Source of the DNA: Streptomyces alfalfae
Lineage (GTDB): Bacteria > Actinomycetota > Actinomycetes > Streptomycetales > Streptomycetaceae
Reading direction: 5' to 3'
Assembly (NCBI RefSeq): GCF_004127445.1
Contig: NZ_QEXM01000041.1
Span: forward strand, 186,001-250,000
Length of the DNA stretch: 64,000 nucleotides
In this document: positions 24,146-36,108 of the stretch, piece after piece
Layout of the letters: each line of letters begins with the position of its first letter
Position numbering within the stretch: position 1 is the stretch's first letter
Notes under the pieces: model-generated
What the model was told of the DNA's origin: nothing
The model's input: the letters and a program-made list of their open reading frames with translations, nothing else
Database searches by the model: none
Program-made: the position numbers and the translations under genes

Positions 24146-24889
24146 GTGACAGGCTCGGAAACAACCCCTTCGTTCCGGCTCGCCTACGTCCCGGGGGTGA
24201 CGCCCACCAAGTGGGTGCGGATCTGGAACGAGCGGCTGCCCGACGTCCCGCTGACCCTCGTGCAGGTGTCCGCCGCCGAAGCACCCGACGTGCTGCGGGC
24301 GGGCGACGCCGACGCCGGCTTCGTCCGGCTGCCCGTCGACCGTACGGACCTCAGCGCGATCCCCCTCTACACCGAGACGACGGTCGTCGTAATCCCCAAG
24401 GACCACGTCGTCGCCGCGGTCGACGAGGTCTCCGCGGCGGACCTCGCCGACGAGGTCGTGCTCCACCCCCTCGACGACACGCTCACCTGGGAGCGACGCC
24501 CCGGCCTGCCCGCGCACGAGCGCCCCGCCACCACCGAGGACGCCGTCGAACTGGTCGCCGCGGGCATCGGCGTACTCGTCGTCCCGCAGTCCCTCGCCCG
24601 GCTGCACCACCGCAAGGACCTCACCTACCGCCCCGTCACGGACGCCCCGGAGTCACGGGTGGCCCTGTCGTGGCCGGAGGCGGCCACCACGGACCAGGTC
24701 GAGGACTTCATCGGCATCGTCCGCGGCCGCACCGTCAACAGCTCGCGCGGCCGTGCGCAGGCCCCGGCCACGCAGGAGAAGCCGCAGGACAAGGCCAAGG
24801 CCAAGCCCAGGGGCGCGGCCCAGCCGAAGAAGAAGCCCGTGGCCCGCCCCAAGGCCGCCAAGCGCGGCAGGCCCCGCCGGCGCTCGTAG
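24146..24889 (+). CDS. LysR-type substrate-binding domain protein without HTH, with basic AT-hook-like tail
   Basis: Predicted 247 residues. Residues 10-195 match the periplasmic-binding-protein-like effector domain of LysR regulators (FRLAYVPGVTPTKWVRIW, GDADAGFVRLPVDRTDL, IPLYTETTVVVIPKDHVVAA, ATTEDAVELVAAGIGVLVVP). The usual N-terminal winged helix is missing, and the frame upstream gives none. Instead the last 50 residues are Lys/Ala/Pro-rich, ending KAAKRGRPRRRS, which contains the GRP core of an AT-hook. It may therefore bind a small ligand and contact DNA through the tail. GTG start at 24146; a strong terminator follows at 24906. Confidence 0.75.
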   Translation: MTGSETTPSFRLAYVPGVTPTKWVRIWNERLPDVPLTLVQVSAAEAPDVLRAGDADAGFVRLPVDRTDLSAIPLYTETTVVVIPKDHVVAAVDEVSAADLADEVVLHPLDDTLTWERRPGLPAHERPATTEDAVELVAAGIGVLVVPQSLARLHHRKDLTYRPVTDAPESRVALSWPEAATTDQVEDFIGIVRGRTVNSSRGRAQAPATQEKPQDKAKAKPRGAAQPKKKPVARPKAAKRGRPRRRS

Positions 24890-24905
24890 CCCCGTACGCA
24901 CGTGG

Positions 24906-24941
24906 AGGGGGCCTCCCGCCGGTCGGCGGGAGGCCCCCTTT
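24906..24941. terminator. Bidirectional terminator between the LysR-like gene and icd
   Basis: A perfect 15-bp stem (AGGGGGCCTCCCGCC / GGCGGGAGGCCCCCT) with a GGTC loop, followed by T's on the plus strand, between two convergent genes. One of the clearest intrinsic terminators in the window. Confidence 0.85.
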
Positions 24942-24974
24942 CTCACGTACCGAGGACCTCGGTGCGCGCGGACG

Positions 24975-27194
<2,220 letters not shown>

Positions 27195-27288
27195 CGGGTG
27201 CTCCGCTCCGCGTCTGCAACATTGCTCGACATCAAGATATCTCGTACCTCCCCCCTCACGGACAGTGCCCCTGGGGCCCGAATCTTGG

Positions 27289-27324
27289 TAGACACTGTCT
27301 ACGCGGTGCGGTAGACAGTGTCTA
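27289..27324. promoter_or_regulatory. Twin 13-bp palindromes at the tetR start
   Basis: TAGACACTGTCTA (27289-27301) and TAGACAGTGTCTA (27312-27324) are each perfect 6+1+6 palindromes and are also reverse complements of each other. They are separated by 10 bp, so their centres are 23 bp apart. The second ends on the A of the tetR ATG. A tight autoregulatory operator is likely, and it lies in the shared tetR/icd intergenic region. Confidence 0.7.
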
Positions 27325-27920
27325 TGAGTGAACAGGACTCCGGGCTGCGGGCCCGGCTGGTGGACGTCGGCGTGGACCTCGTGGAGGCCGAGGGGGTGCA
27401 GGCGCTGACCCTGCGGGAGATCGCCCGCAGGGCGGGGGTGTCGCACGGGGCGCCCCGGCGCCACTTCCCCACCCACGTGGCGCTGCTCTCCGCGATCGCC
27501 CGCCGGGGCTTCACGGATCTCGCGGCGGAGGTGGAGCGGGCGGCCGGGGGCAAGGGCCGCGGGGACGCCCGCGCGCGGCTGAAGGCGCTGAGCCGTGCGT
27601 ACGTCGGCTTCGCCGGGGCGCACCGGGGGATGTTCGAGCTGATGTTCCGCCACGACCTGCTCGAAAGCGAAGGGCTCGGGCTGCGGGAGACCAGCCTGCC
27701 GCTCTTCGACGTCCTGGTCGGCCTGGTCGCCGAGGCGCGCCCGCAGGCCGGCGGCCACGGCGTCGGGCCGCGGGTCGCCGCGGGGGCGCTGTGGGCGAAC
27801 CTGCACGGCATCGCGCAGCTCTGGGTCTGGGGCAGCCTCGCGCTCGCCTCCGGGGCCGCGGACGTGGAGCCGCTGATCGACGCCGCGCTGGACGCGCACG
27901 TCGGCCCGGCGCGGCCATGA
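27324..27920 (+). CDS. TetR/AcrR family regulator of the adjacent MFS pump
   Basis: Predicted 198 residues from ATG at 27324; a GTG two codons earlier inside the operator is possible. HTH: VQALTLREIARRAGVSHGAP followed by RRHFPTHVALLSAIA (about residues 28-62). The C-terminal part (RGMFELMFRHDLLES) matches the TetR_C_13/WHG-like ligand domain. ATG of the MFS gene overlaps its TGA (ATGA), so regulator and exporter are one coupled operon. The doubled palindrome covering its start codon should allow strong self-repression. Confidence 0.88.
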   Translation: MSEQDSGLRARLVDVGVDLVEAEGVQALTLREIARRAGVSHGAPRRHFPTHVALLSAIARRGFTDLAAEVERAAGGKGRGDARARLKALSRAYVGFAGAHRGMFELMFRHDLLESEGLGLRETSLPLFDVLVGLVAEARPQAGGHGVGPRVAAGALWANLHGIAQLWVWGSLALASGAADVEPLIDAALDAHVGPARP

Positions 27921-29545
27921 CCGCGCCCACCTCGGCCCAGCGGAACCTGACCCTGGCGTGCGGTGTCCTCGGCGCCGTGGTCGTCGCCCTGGACGGCACC
28001 GTGCTCACGGTCGCGCAGCCGGCCCTGCAACGCGATCTGGGCGCCTCGTTCGCCGAGGTCCAGTGGACCAGCACCGGCTATCTGATCGCCGTGGCGAGCC
28101 TGCTCGTCTTCGCGGGGCGGCTCGGCGACCGGTACGGCCACCGGCGGCTCTTCGCCGTCGGCACGCTCGGCTTCGCGCTCGCCTCGGCCGGCGTCGGCCT
28201 CGCGCCCGGCGTCGGCTGGGTCATCGGGCTGCGCGTCGCCCAGGGCGTCTTCGGCGCGCTGTCGCAGCCGGCCACGCTGGGGATGCTGCGGGCGGCGTTC
28301 CCGCCGGAGCGGCTCGGCATGCCCCTCGCGCTGCGGACCAGCGCCATCGGCCTCGCGGCTGCCGCCGGGCCGCTGCTCGGCGGGGCGCTCGCCACCTGGC
28401 TCGGGTGGCGTTCGGTCTTCTTCCTGAGCGTGGCGCCCGCGCTGGCGATCGGGCTGCTCGCGCTGCTGGTCCGCGTGCCGGAACCGCCGCGCGAGGGCCC
28501 CGCTTCCGCCCTCGACCTGCCGGGGGCCGGGCTCCTCGCGGTGACGCTGGCCTGCCTCGTGCACACGCTGGTCGGCGTCCCGGAACACGGCTGGACGGCG
28601 GCCACCGCGGCCGGGGCGCTGGTGGCCGTGGCGGCGGGCACGGCGTTCGCGCGCCGCGAGCGCCGGACGGCGAGCCCCCTGGTGCCGCCGCGCCTCCTCG
28701 GCCCGACGGCGGCGGGACCTGCCCTCGCCGTCCTGGTGGCGGCGTCCGCCGCGATGTTCGGCACGCTTTTCGTGGCGACGTACTTCCTCCAGGACGTCCT
28801 GTCGCTCGACCCCTTGGACAGCGCGGTACGGGCGCTGCCGCTCGCGGCCATGATGGTGGTGAGCGCGCCGCTCGCGGCGGTGGTGCTGCGGCGGCAGGGC
28901 CCGCGGCGGACGGTCACGACGGCGATGGCGCTGCTGACACTGGGCGTCCTCACCCTCTCCCGTCTGGACGAGGGCTCCGGGGCGGTGCCGGCCTGCGGCG
29001 GATTCCTGCTGGCCGGCGCGGGCTTCGGCACGGTGATGGTGGCCGCGACGGCGGTGGTGGTCCGGCAGGCCCCGCCGGAGTGGGCCGGGGTGGCGGGCGG
29101 CCTCCAGCAGACGGCGATGAACGTGGGCCCGGTCCTGGGCATCGCCACGGCGACCACCCTGATGACGGCCTTCGCCCCGCCCGCCACCGGCCCGGAAGCC
29201 GCGTTCCTCGCGGCGATGGGCCCGACGCTGACGGCCCTCGCGGCGGTGGCGGCGCTGGGGGCGCTGGCGGGGTGGCGGCTCCCGCGGGGCGCGTCCCCCG
29301 CCGAACGGCTCGCCCGCGCCGGGGGCGCCGTCGGCGCAGGGCCTTCGGCTTCGCGCCGGTCACGTCGGTGGCGGGCAGCTTCCCGCCCCGCGGGACGACG
29401 TCTCCGGCCGGGCCCGGGACCACGGTGGCCGACCGGTCAACCGCCCTGTGGCAAGCCCCGTACGGCCGCCGCCTTGACCTGGAGTCCGCTCCAGCTCCTA
29501 GGGTCGGGACCGACCACGGAGCACCAGCCAGGAGGTACACCATGA
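27917..29545 (+). CDS. MFS transporter, DHA2 family drug efflux
   Basis: Predicted 542 residues from ATG at 27917. About 14 hydrophobic helices with VVVALDGTVLTVAQPALQRD (helix 1, DHA2 type) and FAGRLGDRYGHRRLFAVG (MFS motif A). The fold appears complete at WRLPRGASPAERL (about residue 465). The remaining 75 residues (GPSASRRSRRWRAAS onward) are Arg/Pro-rich and look like read-through of non-coding DNA. They cross a MerR-type promoter, and the stop overlaps the start of the next gene as ATGA. Either the tail is real and couples the genes, or a frameshift has removed an earlier stop. Confidence 0.85.
   Translation: MTAPTSAQRNLTLACGVLGAVVVALDGTVLTVAQPALQRDLGASFAEVQWTSTGYLIAVASLLVFAGRLGDRYGHRRLFAVGTLGFALASAGVGLAPGVGWVIGLRVAQGVFGALSQPATLGMLRAAFPPERLGMPLALRTSAIGLAAAAGPLLGGALATWLGWRSVFFLSVAPALAIGLLALLVRVPEPPREGPASALDLPGAGLLAVTLACLVHTLVGVPEHGWTAATAAGALVAVAAGTAFARRERRTASPLVPPRLLGPTAAGPALAVLVAASAAMFGTLFVATYFLQDVLSLDPLDSAVRALPLAAMMVVSAPLAAVVLRRQGPRRTVTTAMALLTLGVLTLSRLDEGSGAVPACGGFLLAGAGFGTVMVAATAVVVRQAPPEWAGVAGGLQQTAMNVGPVLGIATATTLMTAFAPPATGPEAAFLAAMGPTLTALAAVAALGALAGWRLPRGASPAERLARAGGAVGAGPSASRRSRRWRAASRPAGRRLRPGPGPRWPTGQPPCGKPRTAAALTWSPLQLLGSGPTTEHQPGGTP
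29474..29504 (+). promoter_or_regulatory. MerR-type promoter/operator before the aldo/keto reductase
   Basis: -35 TTGACC and -10 TAGGGT are separated by 19 bp, the over-long spacing used by MerR-family activators. The spacer carries a perfect dyad CTGGAG-TCCG-CTCCAG. It lies 38 bases upstream of the aldo/keto reductase start and inside the 3' end of the MFS ORF. No merR gene is present in the window. Confidence 0.7.
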
Positions 29546-30531
29546 GCAGCCTTCCCACGCGTCGGCTCGGCGCGCTGACCGTCTCGGCGCAGGGGCTCGG
29601 ATGCATGGGGATGAGCCACGGCTACGGCACGTCGGACGACGCGCAGTCGATCGCGACGATCCACCGGGCCCTCGACCTCGGCGTCACCCTCCTCGACACC
29701 TCCGACTTCTACGGCAGCGGCCACAACGAGCAGCTCATCGGCCGTGCCCTCGCCGGTTCGCGGCGCGAGGGGGCCGTCGTGGCGACGAAGTTCGGCTTCG
29801 CGAACCGCCTCGGCGAACCGCTGCGCATCCGGGGCGACGCGGCGTACGTGCGCGAGGCGTGCGACGCCTCGCTGCGGCGGCTCGGCGTCGACCACATCGA
29901 CCTGTACTACGTGCACCGCGTCGACAAGGACGTGCCGATCGAGGAGACCGTCGGCGCGCTCTCCGAGCTGGTCGCGGCGGGCAAGGTGCGCCACCTCGGG
30001 CTCTCCGAGGCCAGTGCGCGCACGATCCGCCGGGCGCACGCCGTGCACCCGATCGCCGCGCTGCAGAGCGAGTGGTCGCTGTGGACCAGGGACCTGGAGG
30101 CGGAGATCGCCCCGGTCTGCCGCGAGCTGGGCATCGGCCTCGTCCCGTTCTCACCGCTCGGGCGCGGCTTCCTCACCGGCCGCTACACCTCGCTCGACGG
30201 GCTCCCCGAGGACGATCTGCGGCGCACGCAGCCCCGCTTCGCCGACGGCAACCTGGAGCGGAACCTCGCCATCGTGGACGCCCTGAACGCGCTCGCCGCC
30301 GAGAAGGGCGTCACCGCCGGGCAGCTCGCGCTCGCCTGGGTGCAGCACCGCGGCGACGACGTCGTCCCGATCCCCGGCACGCGCCGCGAGAAGTACCTGC
30401 TGGAGAACGTGGCGGCGGCCACCCTGGAACTGACCGCCGCCGACCTCGCGGCGATCGACGCGGCGGCCCCCGCGGAACGCGTCGCCGGTACCCGGTACGA
30501 CGACCGCAGCATGGCGGTGGTGGACAGCTAG
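29542..30531 (+). CDS. Aldo/keto reductase, likely MerR-regulated
   Basis: Predicted 329-residue NADPH-dependent AKR of the general YajO/AKR13-like type. Tetrad: Asp and Tyr in VTLLDTSDFYGSGHNEQLIG, Lys in AVVATKFGFA, His in DLYYVHRVD. Further marks are ALQSEWSLWTRDLE and PFSPLGRGFLTG. AGGAGG lies 7 nt upstream of the ATG. The MerR-type promoter just upstream suggests induction by electrophiles or another thiol or redox signal. Substrate is unknown; AKRs of this type detoxify aldehydes such as methylglyoxal. Confidence 0.9.
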   Translation: MSSLPTRRLGALTVSAQGLGCMGMSHGYGTSDDAQSIATIHRALDLGVTLLDTSDFYGSGHNEQLIGRALAGSRREGAVVATKFGFANRLGEPLRIRGDAAYVREACDASLRRLGVDHIDLYYVHRVDKDVPIEETVGALSELVAAGKVRHLGLSEASARTIRRAHAVHPIAALQSEWSLWTRDLEAEIAPVCRELGIGLVPFSPLGRGFLTGRYTSLDGLPEDDLRRTQPRFADGNLERNLAIVDALNALAAEKGVTAGQLALAWVQHRGDDVVPIPGTRREKYLLENVAAATLELTAADLAAIDAAAPAERVAGTRYDDRSMAVVDS

Positions 30532-30561
30532 GCCCCCGCGGCCCCAGCGGGCCGGGCCGCG

Positions 30562-30567
30562 TAATCT
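30562..30567 (+). promoter_or_regulatory. Leaderless-type -10 element before 30574
   Basis: TAATCT lies 6 nt before the ATG at 30574 with no ribosome-binding site between. This indicates a leaderless transcript. Confidence 0.45.
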
Positions 30568-30573
30568 GCGGTC

Positions 30574-31026
30574 ATGCCGCCCGTCTTCCACCCCGTCCCC
30601 GACGCCCTCGCCCACCTCGCGGGCGAGTGGCTCGTCACCCGTGACGTCGTCGATCTCGGGGACGGGTCCGAGGGCCGTTTCGCCGGTACGACGGTGTTCT
30701 CCGCGCTGCCCGGCGTCGGCGGAAGCGGGCTCCTGCACCGGGAGTCGGGGACCTTCACCTGGCGCGGCGTCGCGCGCCCCGCCGAGCGGACCCTGCGGTT
30801 CCTCGCGGGTGACGAGCCGGGCACCGTCCGCGTGGAGTTCGCCGACGGACGCTTCTTCCACGGCCTCGACCTCCGCGCGGGCCGGCACACCGTCGACCAC
30901 CCGTGCGCGCGGGACCTCTACCGCGGCGAGTTCGAGGTGTACGACCGGGACCGCTGGCGCTCGCGCTGGCGGGTGGGCGGTCCGGCCAAGGACCTCCTGC
31001 TCGTCACGGACTACGTGCGCGGTTAG
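30574..31026 (+). CDS. DUF6314 family protein
   Basis: Predicted 150 residues. A compact beta-rich protein of the family I know as DUF6314: LAHLAGEWLVTRDVVDLGDG, FAGTTVFSALPGVGGSGLLH, RTLRFLAGDEPGTVRVEFAD and WRSRWRVGGPAKDLLLVTDY. The repeated Trp and FxDGRFFH/HxCxxDxY-like segments resemble small lipocalin-like barrels, but no function is established to my knowledge. Its stop overlaps the stop of the convergent MocR gene. A likely leaderless start is marked by TAATCT. Confidence 0.75.
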   Translation: MPPVFHPVPDALAHLAGEWLVTRDVVDLGDGSEGRFAGTTVFSALPGVGGSGLLHRESGTFTWRGVARPAERTLRFLAGDEPGTVRVEFADGRFFHGLDLRAGRHTVDHPCARDLYRGEFEVYDRDRWRSRWRVGGPAKDLLLVTDYVRG

Positions 31027-32457
31027 CCGCCCACCTCGTCGCAGGCGGCCCGCAGCCTCCGTACGCCCTCCTGGATCTCGGCGACGCTCGCGACCGCCGC
31101 GAAGCTGAGGCGGACGTGGGCGGCCGGGGGTTCCGCCGCGAAGTAGGGGCGGCCGGGGGCCACGGCCACGCCCGCGCGCAGGGACGCCGAGGCGAGGGCC
31201 GTCTCGTCGACGCCGTCGGGCAGCCGCACCCAGAGGTTGTAGCCGCCCGCCGGGATGTGCGGCACCGCAAGGTCGGGGACGCGCAGCCGCAGGGCCGCGG
31301 CCATGGCGTCCCTGCGGACCCGCAACTCCCCCGAGACGGCGCGCAGGTGGCGCGGCCAGGCCGGGGAGCCGACCAGTTCGAGTGCCGCCTCCTGGAGCGG
31401 CCTCGGCACGAAGAAGTGGTCGACGACCTGGATGGCGCGCAGCCGTTCCAGGACCGGACCGCGGGCCGCGAGCGCGCTCACCCGGAAGCTCGGCGACGTG
31501 GCCTTGGTGAGCGAGCAGACGTGGACGACGACGCCGTCGTGGTCGTCGGAGGAGAGCGGGCGCGGCAGCGGGCCCGCGTCCTCGTGGACCAGGCGGCGCA
31601 CGAAGTCGTCCTCGATGACGAACGCCCCTGCGGCGCGGGCGATCCGCAGGACCTCCGGGCGCCGCTCGGCGCAGAGCACGGCCCCCGTCGGGTTCTGGAA
31701 GAGCGGCTGGCAGACGAAGACCTTCGCGCCGGTGGCCCGGAAGGCGGCCTCCAGGAGATGCGGGCGCACCCCGTCCGTGTCGACCGGCACCGGCACGGGC
31801 CGCAGCCCGGCCGCGCGGGCGATGGCCAGCATCCCCGGATAGGTGGGCGACTCCACGAGCACCGGCGCCCCCGGCGGCGCGAGCGCCCGCAGCGCGGTGG
31901 TGAGACCGCTCTGGCCGCCGGCGGTGATCAGCACCTCCGCGGCCGTGATCGCCCCGCCGATGCCGCGCGCGAACCACTCCCGCAGCTCGGGGAGCCCGTC
32001 GATCGGGGGCCTGCCCCACGCTCCCGGCCGCCGCCCGGCCCGCGCGAGCGCCGCCGCCATCGCGCGCTCGGGCTGGAGGGCGGGGTCGAGATAGCCGCCG
32101 TTGAACTCGATGACGCCGGGCGCGGGCGCGGCGAGCGTGGCGAGCACCCCGGAGGCGTCGACGGCGCGCGGCACCAGCTCCGCCGTGGCGTCGGCGCTCA
32201 GGGACACCTCCTGCCACGAGGTGTCGCCGGCGGGCGCGGCGGAGGCCTGCGGCTCGGCGCGGAAGACCCCGGCGCCGGGGCGGGTGACGACGAGGCCTTC
32301 GGCGGCGAGCTGCCCCAGGGCGCGCGACACGGTCACGGGGCTCACCCTGAACCGCTCGACGAGCGCCCGGCTCGACGGCAGCTTTCCACCGGGGGAGTAG
32401 CGATCCAGCTCCTTCTTCAGCTGTTTCGCCAGTTCATCGACACTGCTACCGTCATGC

Positions 32458-32459
<2 letters not shown>
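31023..32459 (-). CDS. MocR-type regulator: GntR wHTH fused to aminotransferase fold
   Basis: Predicted 478 residues. The N-terminal GntR winged helix (about 15-70: RYSPGGKLPSSRALVERFRV, SPVTVSRALGQLAAEGLV) joins a class-I aminotransferase-like domain with the PLP lysine in VHVCSLTKATSPSFRVS, and QNPTGAVL and VIEDDFVRRLV. MocR proteins sense PLP or amino compounds and usually control a neighbouring gene. Here that is the divergent EamA exporter, and the two start codons overlap by two bases. TATCCT 8 nt upstream of the ATG suggests a leaderless mRNA. Candidate operator: GGATAGCG direct repeats at 32469 and 32492. Confidence 0.9.
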
Positions 32460-33411
<952 letters not shown>

Positions 33412-33507
33412 CTCGTCCGGCGTCCGGCCGGGCGCCTGCCGCCGCCTCCCGGCATAGACTGGACGCCACGGATCGCGACCGCAGAGCGGGACGAGGGAGT
33501 ACTCCAG

Positions 33508-33702
33508 ATGCGCGCAACCGTAGGGGACATGCTGGTCCTGCACGGCAGGACCGTCGGGCAGCACGACCGGACCGCGGAGGTCGTCGAGGTGCTCGGCGCG
33601 GACGGCGGCCCGCCGTACCGCGTCCGGTTCGAGGACGGCCACGAGACGCTGCTGTCGCCGGGCCCCGACACCGTCGTACGGCACGAGGACCCGGCGAGCT
33701 AG
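33508..33702 (+). CDS. DUF1918 domain small protein
   Basis: Predicted 64 residues, matching the short actinobacterial DUF1918 family: VGDMLVLHGRTVGQHDRTAE, EVVEVLGADGGPPYRVRFED and GHETLLSPGPDTVVRH. The fold is expected to be a small SH3-like beta barrel; function unknown. GAGGGAG lies 8 nt upstream of the ATG. It is monocistronic, convergent with the GHL10 gene at 33718. Confidence 0.85.
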   Translation: MRATVGDMLVLHGRTVGQHDRTAEVVEVLGADGGPPYRVRFEDGHETLLSPGPDTVVRHEDPAS

Positions 33703-33717
33703 CTCGGCGCAAGACCG

Positions 33718-34953
33718 TCAGCGCGGCGGCTTCGCCGGCTTCTGGTAGTGGTCGGCGACCACGCGCGCCATCGCGCCGTTCTTGTCGACGCCGACCTCCT
33801 TGGCGGAGAAGTAGACGTGCCCGCGCACCTCGCGGTACCGCTCGGCGAACGTGAGGTGCCGGGACAGCTCGGCCGGGTCCTGCCAGGGCGCGGGCTGCGC
33901 CGGGTCGCCCGCCTTGTAGAGGGCCTCCCCGATGTACAGGTTCACGCCCGTGCCCCGCACGACCTCGTTCCACCACGGGACGAGCTTGGCGTAGTCCGCG
34001 GCGGCGAAGCCGATGTTCCAGTAGACCTGCGGGACGATGTAGTCCAGCCAGCCCTTCCTCACCCAGCCGCGGGTGTCCGCGTACAGGTCGTCGTACGTCT
34101 GCACCCCGGCCCTGGTGTCCGACCCGGTCGGGTCGGTCGCGATGTTGCGCCAGACCGCGAACGGGCTGACCCCGAACCGGGTGCCGGGCCGCGCCTTCTT
34201 CACCCGGGCGGACATCTCGCGCACCAGCTGGTCGATGTTGTCGCGCCGCCAGGAGGCGCGGTCGGGGAATCCCTTGCCGTGGCGGGCGAAGGCGTCGTCG
34301 TCGTCGAAGACCTGCCCCGCCACCGGATACGGGTAGAAGTAGTCGTCCCAGTGGACGGCGTCGACGGCGTAGCGCCGCACCGCGTCGAGCATCGCGTCCT
34401 GCACGAAGCGCCGCACCTCGGGCAGGCCCGGGTTGTAGTAGAGCTTCCCGCCGTACGGCACGACCCAGTCGGGGTGCACGCGTGCGGGGTGGGTGGCCAC
34501 CAGGCGCGAGGGGTCGGTGTGATTCGCGATGCGGAAGGGGTTGAACCACGCATGCAGCTCCAGGCCCCTCTTGTGCGCCTCCTTCACCGCGGTGCCCAGT
34601 GGGTCCCAGCCCGGGTCCTTGCCCTGGACCCCGGTGAGGTACTCCGTCCACGGCTCGTGCGGCGAGGGCCAGAGCGCGTCGGCGGTGGGCCTCACCTGGA
34701 AGACCACCGCGTTGAGTCTGCGGTTCACCGCGGAGTCCAGGAAGGCGAGCAGCTCGCCGCGCTGCGCCTGCGCGGTGAGCCCCGGCTTCGAGGGCCAGTC
34801 GCGGTTGACCACCGTCGCCAGCCACATGCCGCGCAGCTCGCGGCCCTTGTGCGGACGCCGGCCGGGATGCGCCGCCGCGCTCCCCGCCGACGTCAGGCCC
34901 GCGACCGTCGCCGCGGCCAGCACCGAGAATCCCCGACGTGACATATGCCTCAT
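33718..34953 (-). CDS. Exported GHL10-type glycoside-hydrolase-like protein
   Basis: Predicted 411 residues from ATG at 34953. Tat-type signal SRRGFSVLAAATVAGLTSAG with twin Arg, then a mature domain of the GHL10 (DUF187/UPF0748) family: ELRGMWLATVVNRDWPSKPG, FQVRPTADALWPSPHEPWTE, LELHAWFNPFRIANH, DAVHWDDYFYPYPV, FGVSPFAVWRNIA, DYIVPQVYWNIGF. It is a TIM-barrel glycosidase-like enzyme acting outside the cell on a glycan, perhaps cell-wall-linked. The longer upstream open frame lacks a signal and is rejected. An internal ATG at 34944 is an alternative. Confidence 0.85.
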   Translation of the reverse strand: MRHMSRRGFSVLAAATVAGLTSAGSAAAHPGRRPHKGRELRGMWLATVVNRDWPSKPGLTAQAQRGELLAFLDSAVNRRLNAVVFQVRPTADALWPSPHEPWTEYLTGVQGKDPGWDPLGTAVKEAHKRGLELHAWFNPFRIANHTDPSRLVATHPARVHPDWVVPYGGKLYYNPGLPEVRRFVQDAMLDAVRRYAVDAVHWDDYFYPYPVAGQVFDDDDAFARHGKGFPDRASWRRDNIDQLVREMSARVKKARPGTRFGVSPFAVWRNIATDPTGSDTRAGVQTYDDLYADTRGWVRKGWLDYIVPQVYWNIGFAAADYAKLVPWWNEVVRGTGVNLYIGEALYKAGDPAQPAPWQDPAELSRHLTFAERYREVRGHVYFSAKEVGVDKNGAMARVVADHYQKPAKPPR

Positions 34954-35122
34954 CGTTACGCCCCTGAGCTCGCATCCGTCCGGCTCCGTCGCCGGTTGCG
35001 CACAGCATGCCCGACCCGGCACGCCATGGACCCCGTGTCGCGGAGTAACGTTCACGGCCGAGGCAGGCGCCGCGTCCGAACGGGGGGTTCCTGCCGGCCC
35101 CGTAATCAGCGAAAGGCACGAG

Positions 35123-35995
35123 GTGACCGACTCCATGACCGATATCGCACGCGTCGGAGTGGTGGGCTGTGGCCAGATGGGCGCCGGGATCGCGGAGGTC
35201 TGCGCCCGCTCCGGTCTTGACGTGAAGGTCGCGGAGACCACCGGTGAGGCCCTGGAGATCGGCCGTACGCGGCTGTACAACTCGCTCTCCAAGGCGGCCG
35301 AGCGCGGCAAGATCTCCGAGGAGGAGCGCGACGCGACGCTGGCCCGCCTGAGCTTCACCACCGACCTCGGCGAGTTCTCCGACCGTGACCTGGTCATCGA
35401 GGCCGTCGTGGAGAACGAGCAGGTCAAGACCGAGATCTTCCAGGTGCTCGACCAGGTGGTGACCCGGCAGGACGCGATTCTCGCCTCCAACACCTCCTCC
35501 ATCCCGCTGGTGAAGCTGGCCGTCGCGACCTCGCGTCCCGACCAGGTCATCGGCATCCACTTCTTCAACCCGGCGCCGGTGCAGCAGCTCGTCGAGCTGA
35601 TCCCCGCGCTCACCACGTCCGAGGGCACCATCAGCCGGGCCCAGGTCATGGTGGAGAAGGTGCTCGGCAAGCACGCGATCCGCGCCCAGGACCGCTCGGG
35701 CTTCGTGGTCAACGCGCTGCTCATCCCGTATCTGCTCTCCGCGATCCGGATGTTCGAGTCGGGCATCGCCAGCCGCGAGGACATCGACAACGGCATGGAG
35801 ATGGGCTGCGCCCACCCGATGGGCCCGCTCAAGCTCTCCGACCTGATCGGCCTCGACACGGTCGCCTCGGTCGCCGACTCGATGTACGCCGAGTACAAGG
35901 AGCCGCTGTACGCCGCTCCCCCGCTGCTCCAGCGGATGGTCGACGCGGGCCGCCTGGGCCGGAAGTCGGGCTCGGGCTTCTACACCTACGTCTGA
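35123..35995 (+). CDS. 3-hydroxybutyryl-CoA dehydrogenase
   Basis: NAD(P)-dependent oxidation/reduction of 3-hydroxyacyl-CoA. Predicted 290 residues, the usual length of the short stand-alone enzymes. Rossmann motif VGVVGCGQMGAGIAEVCARS (G-x-G-x-x-G), catalytic Ser in ILASNTSSIP, catalytic His in IGIHFFNPAP, and a C-terminal helical domain with GFVVNALLIPYL and GPLKLSDLIGLD. GTG at 35123 has GAAAGG 7-8 nt upstream; an ATG four codons in is possible. It is used in butyryl-CoA or PHB metabolism in Streptomyces. Stand-alone gene. Confidence 0.93.
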   Translation: MTDSMTDIARVGVVGCGQMGAGIAEVCARSGLDVKVAETTGEALEIGRTRLYNSLSKAAERGKISEEERDATLARLSFTTDLGEFSDRDLVIEAVVENEQVKTEIFQVLDQVVTRQDAILASNTSSIPLVKLAVATSRPDQVIGIHFFNPAPVQQLVELIPALTTSEGTISRAQVMVEKVLGKHAIRAQDRSGFVVNALLIPYLLSAIRMFESGIASREDIDNGMEMGCAHPMGPLKLSDLIGLDTVASVADSMYAEYKEPLYAAPPLLQRMVDAGRLGRKSGSGFYTYV

Positions 35996-36108
35996 GGCCC
36001 GCTGCCCCCGCGTCCGGGGCTTCTCCGGCTCCGTCCGGGATGTTCGGCCCGCGCGCGCCGGACATCCGGAGCGATTCACTCCCCGTACGCGCACGGGCTG
36101 TGCCCGAC

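Noticed and set aside
33718..35898. Extended frame upstream of the GHL10-type gene
   Set aside because: It is the antisense of the hydroxybutyryl-CoA dehydrogenase gene; the Tat signal defines the start.
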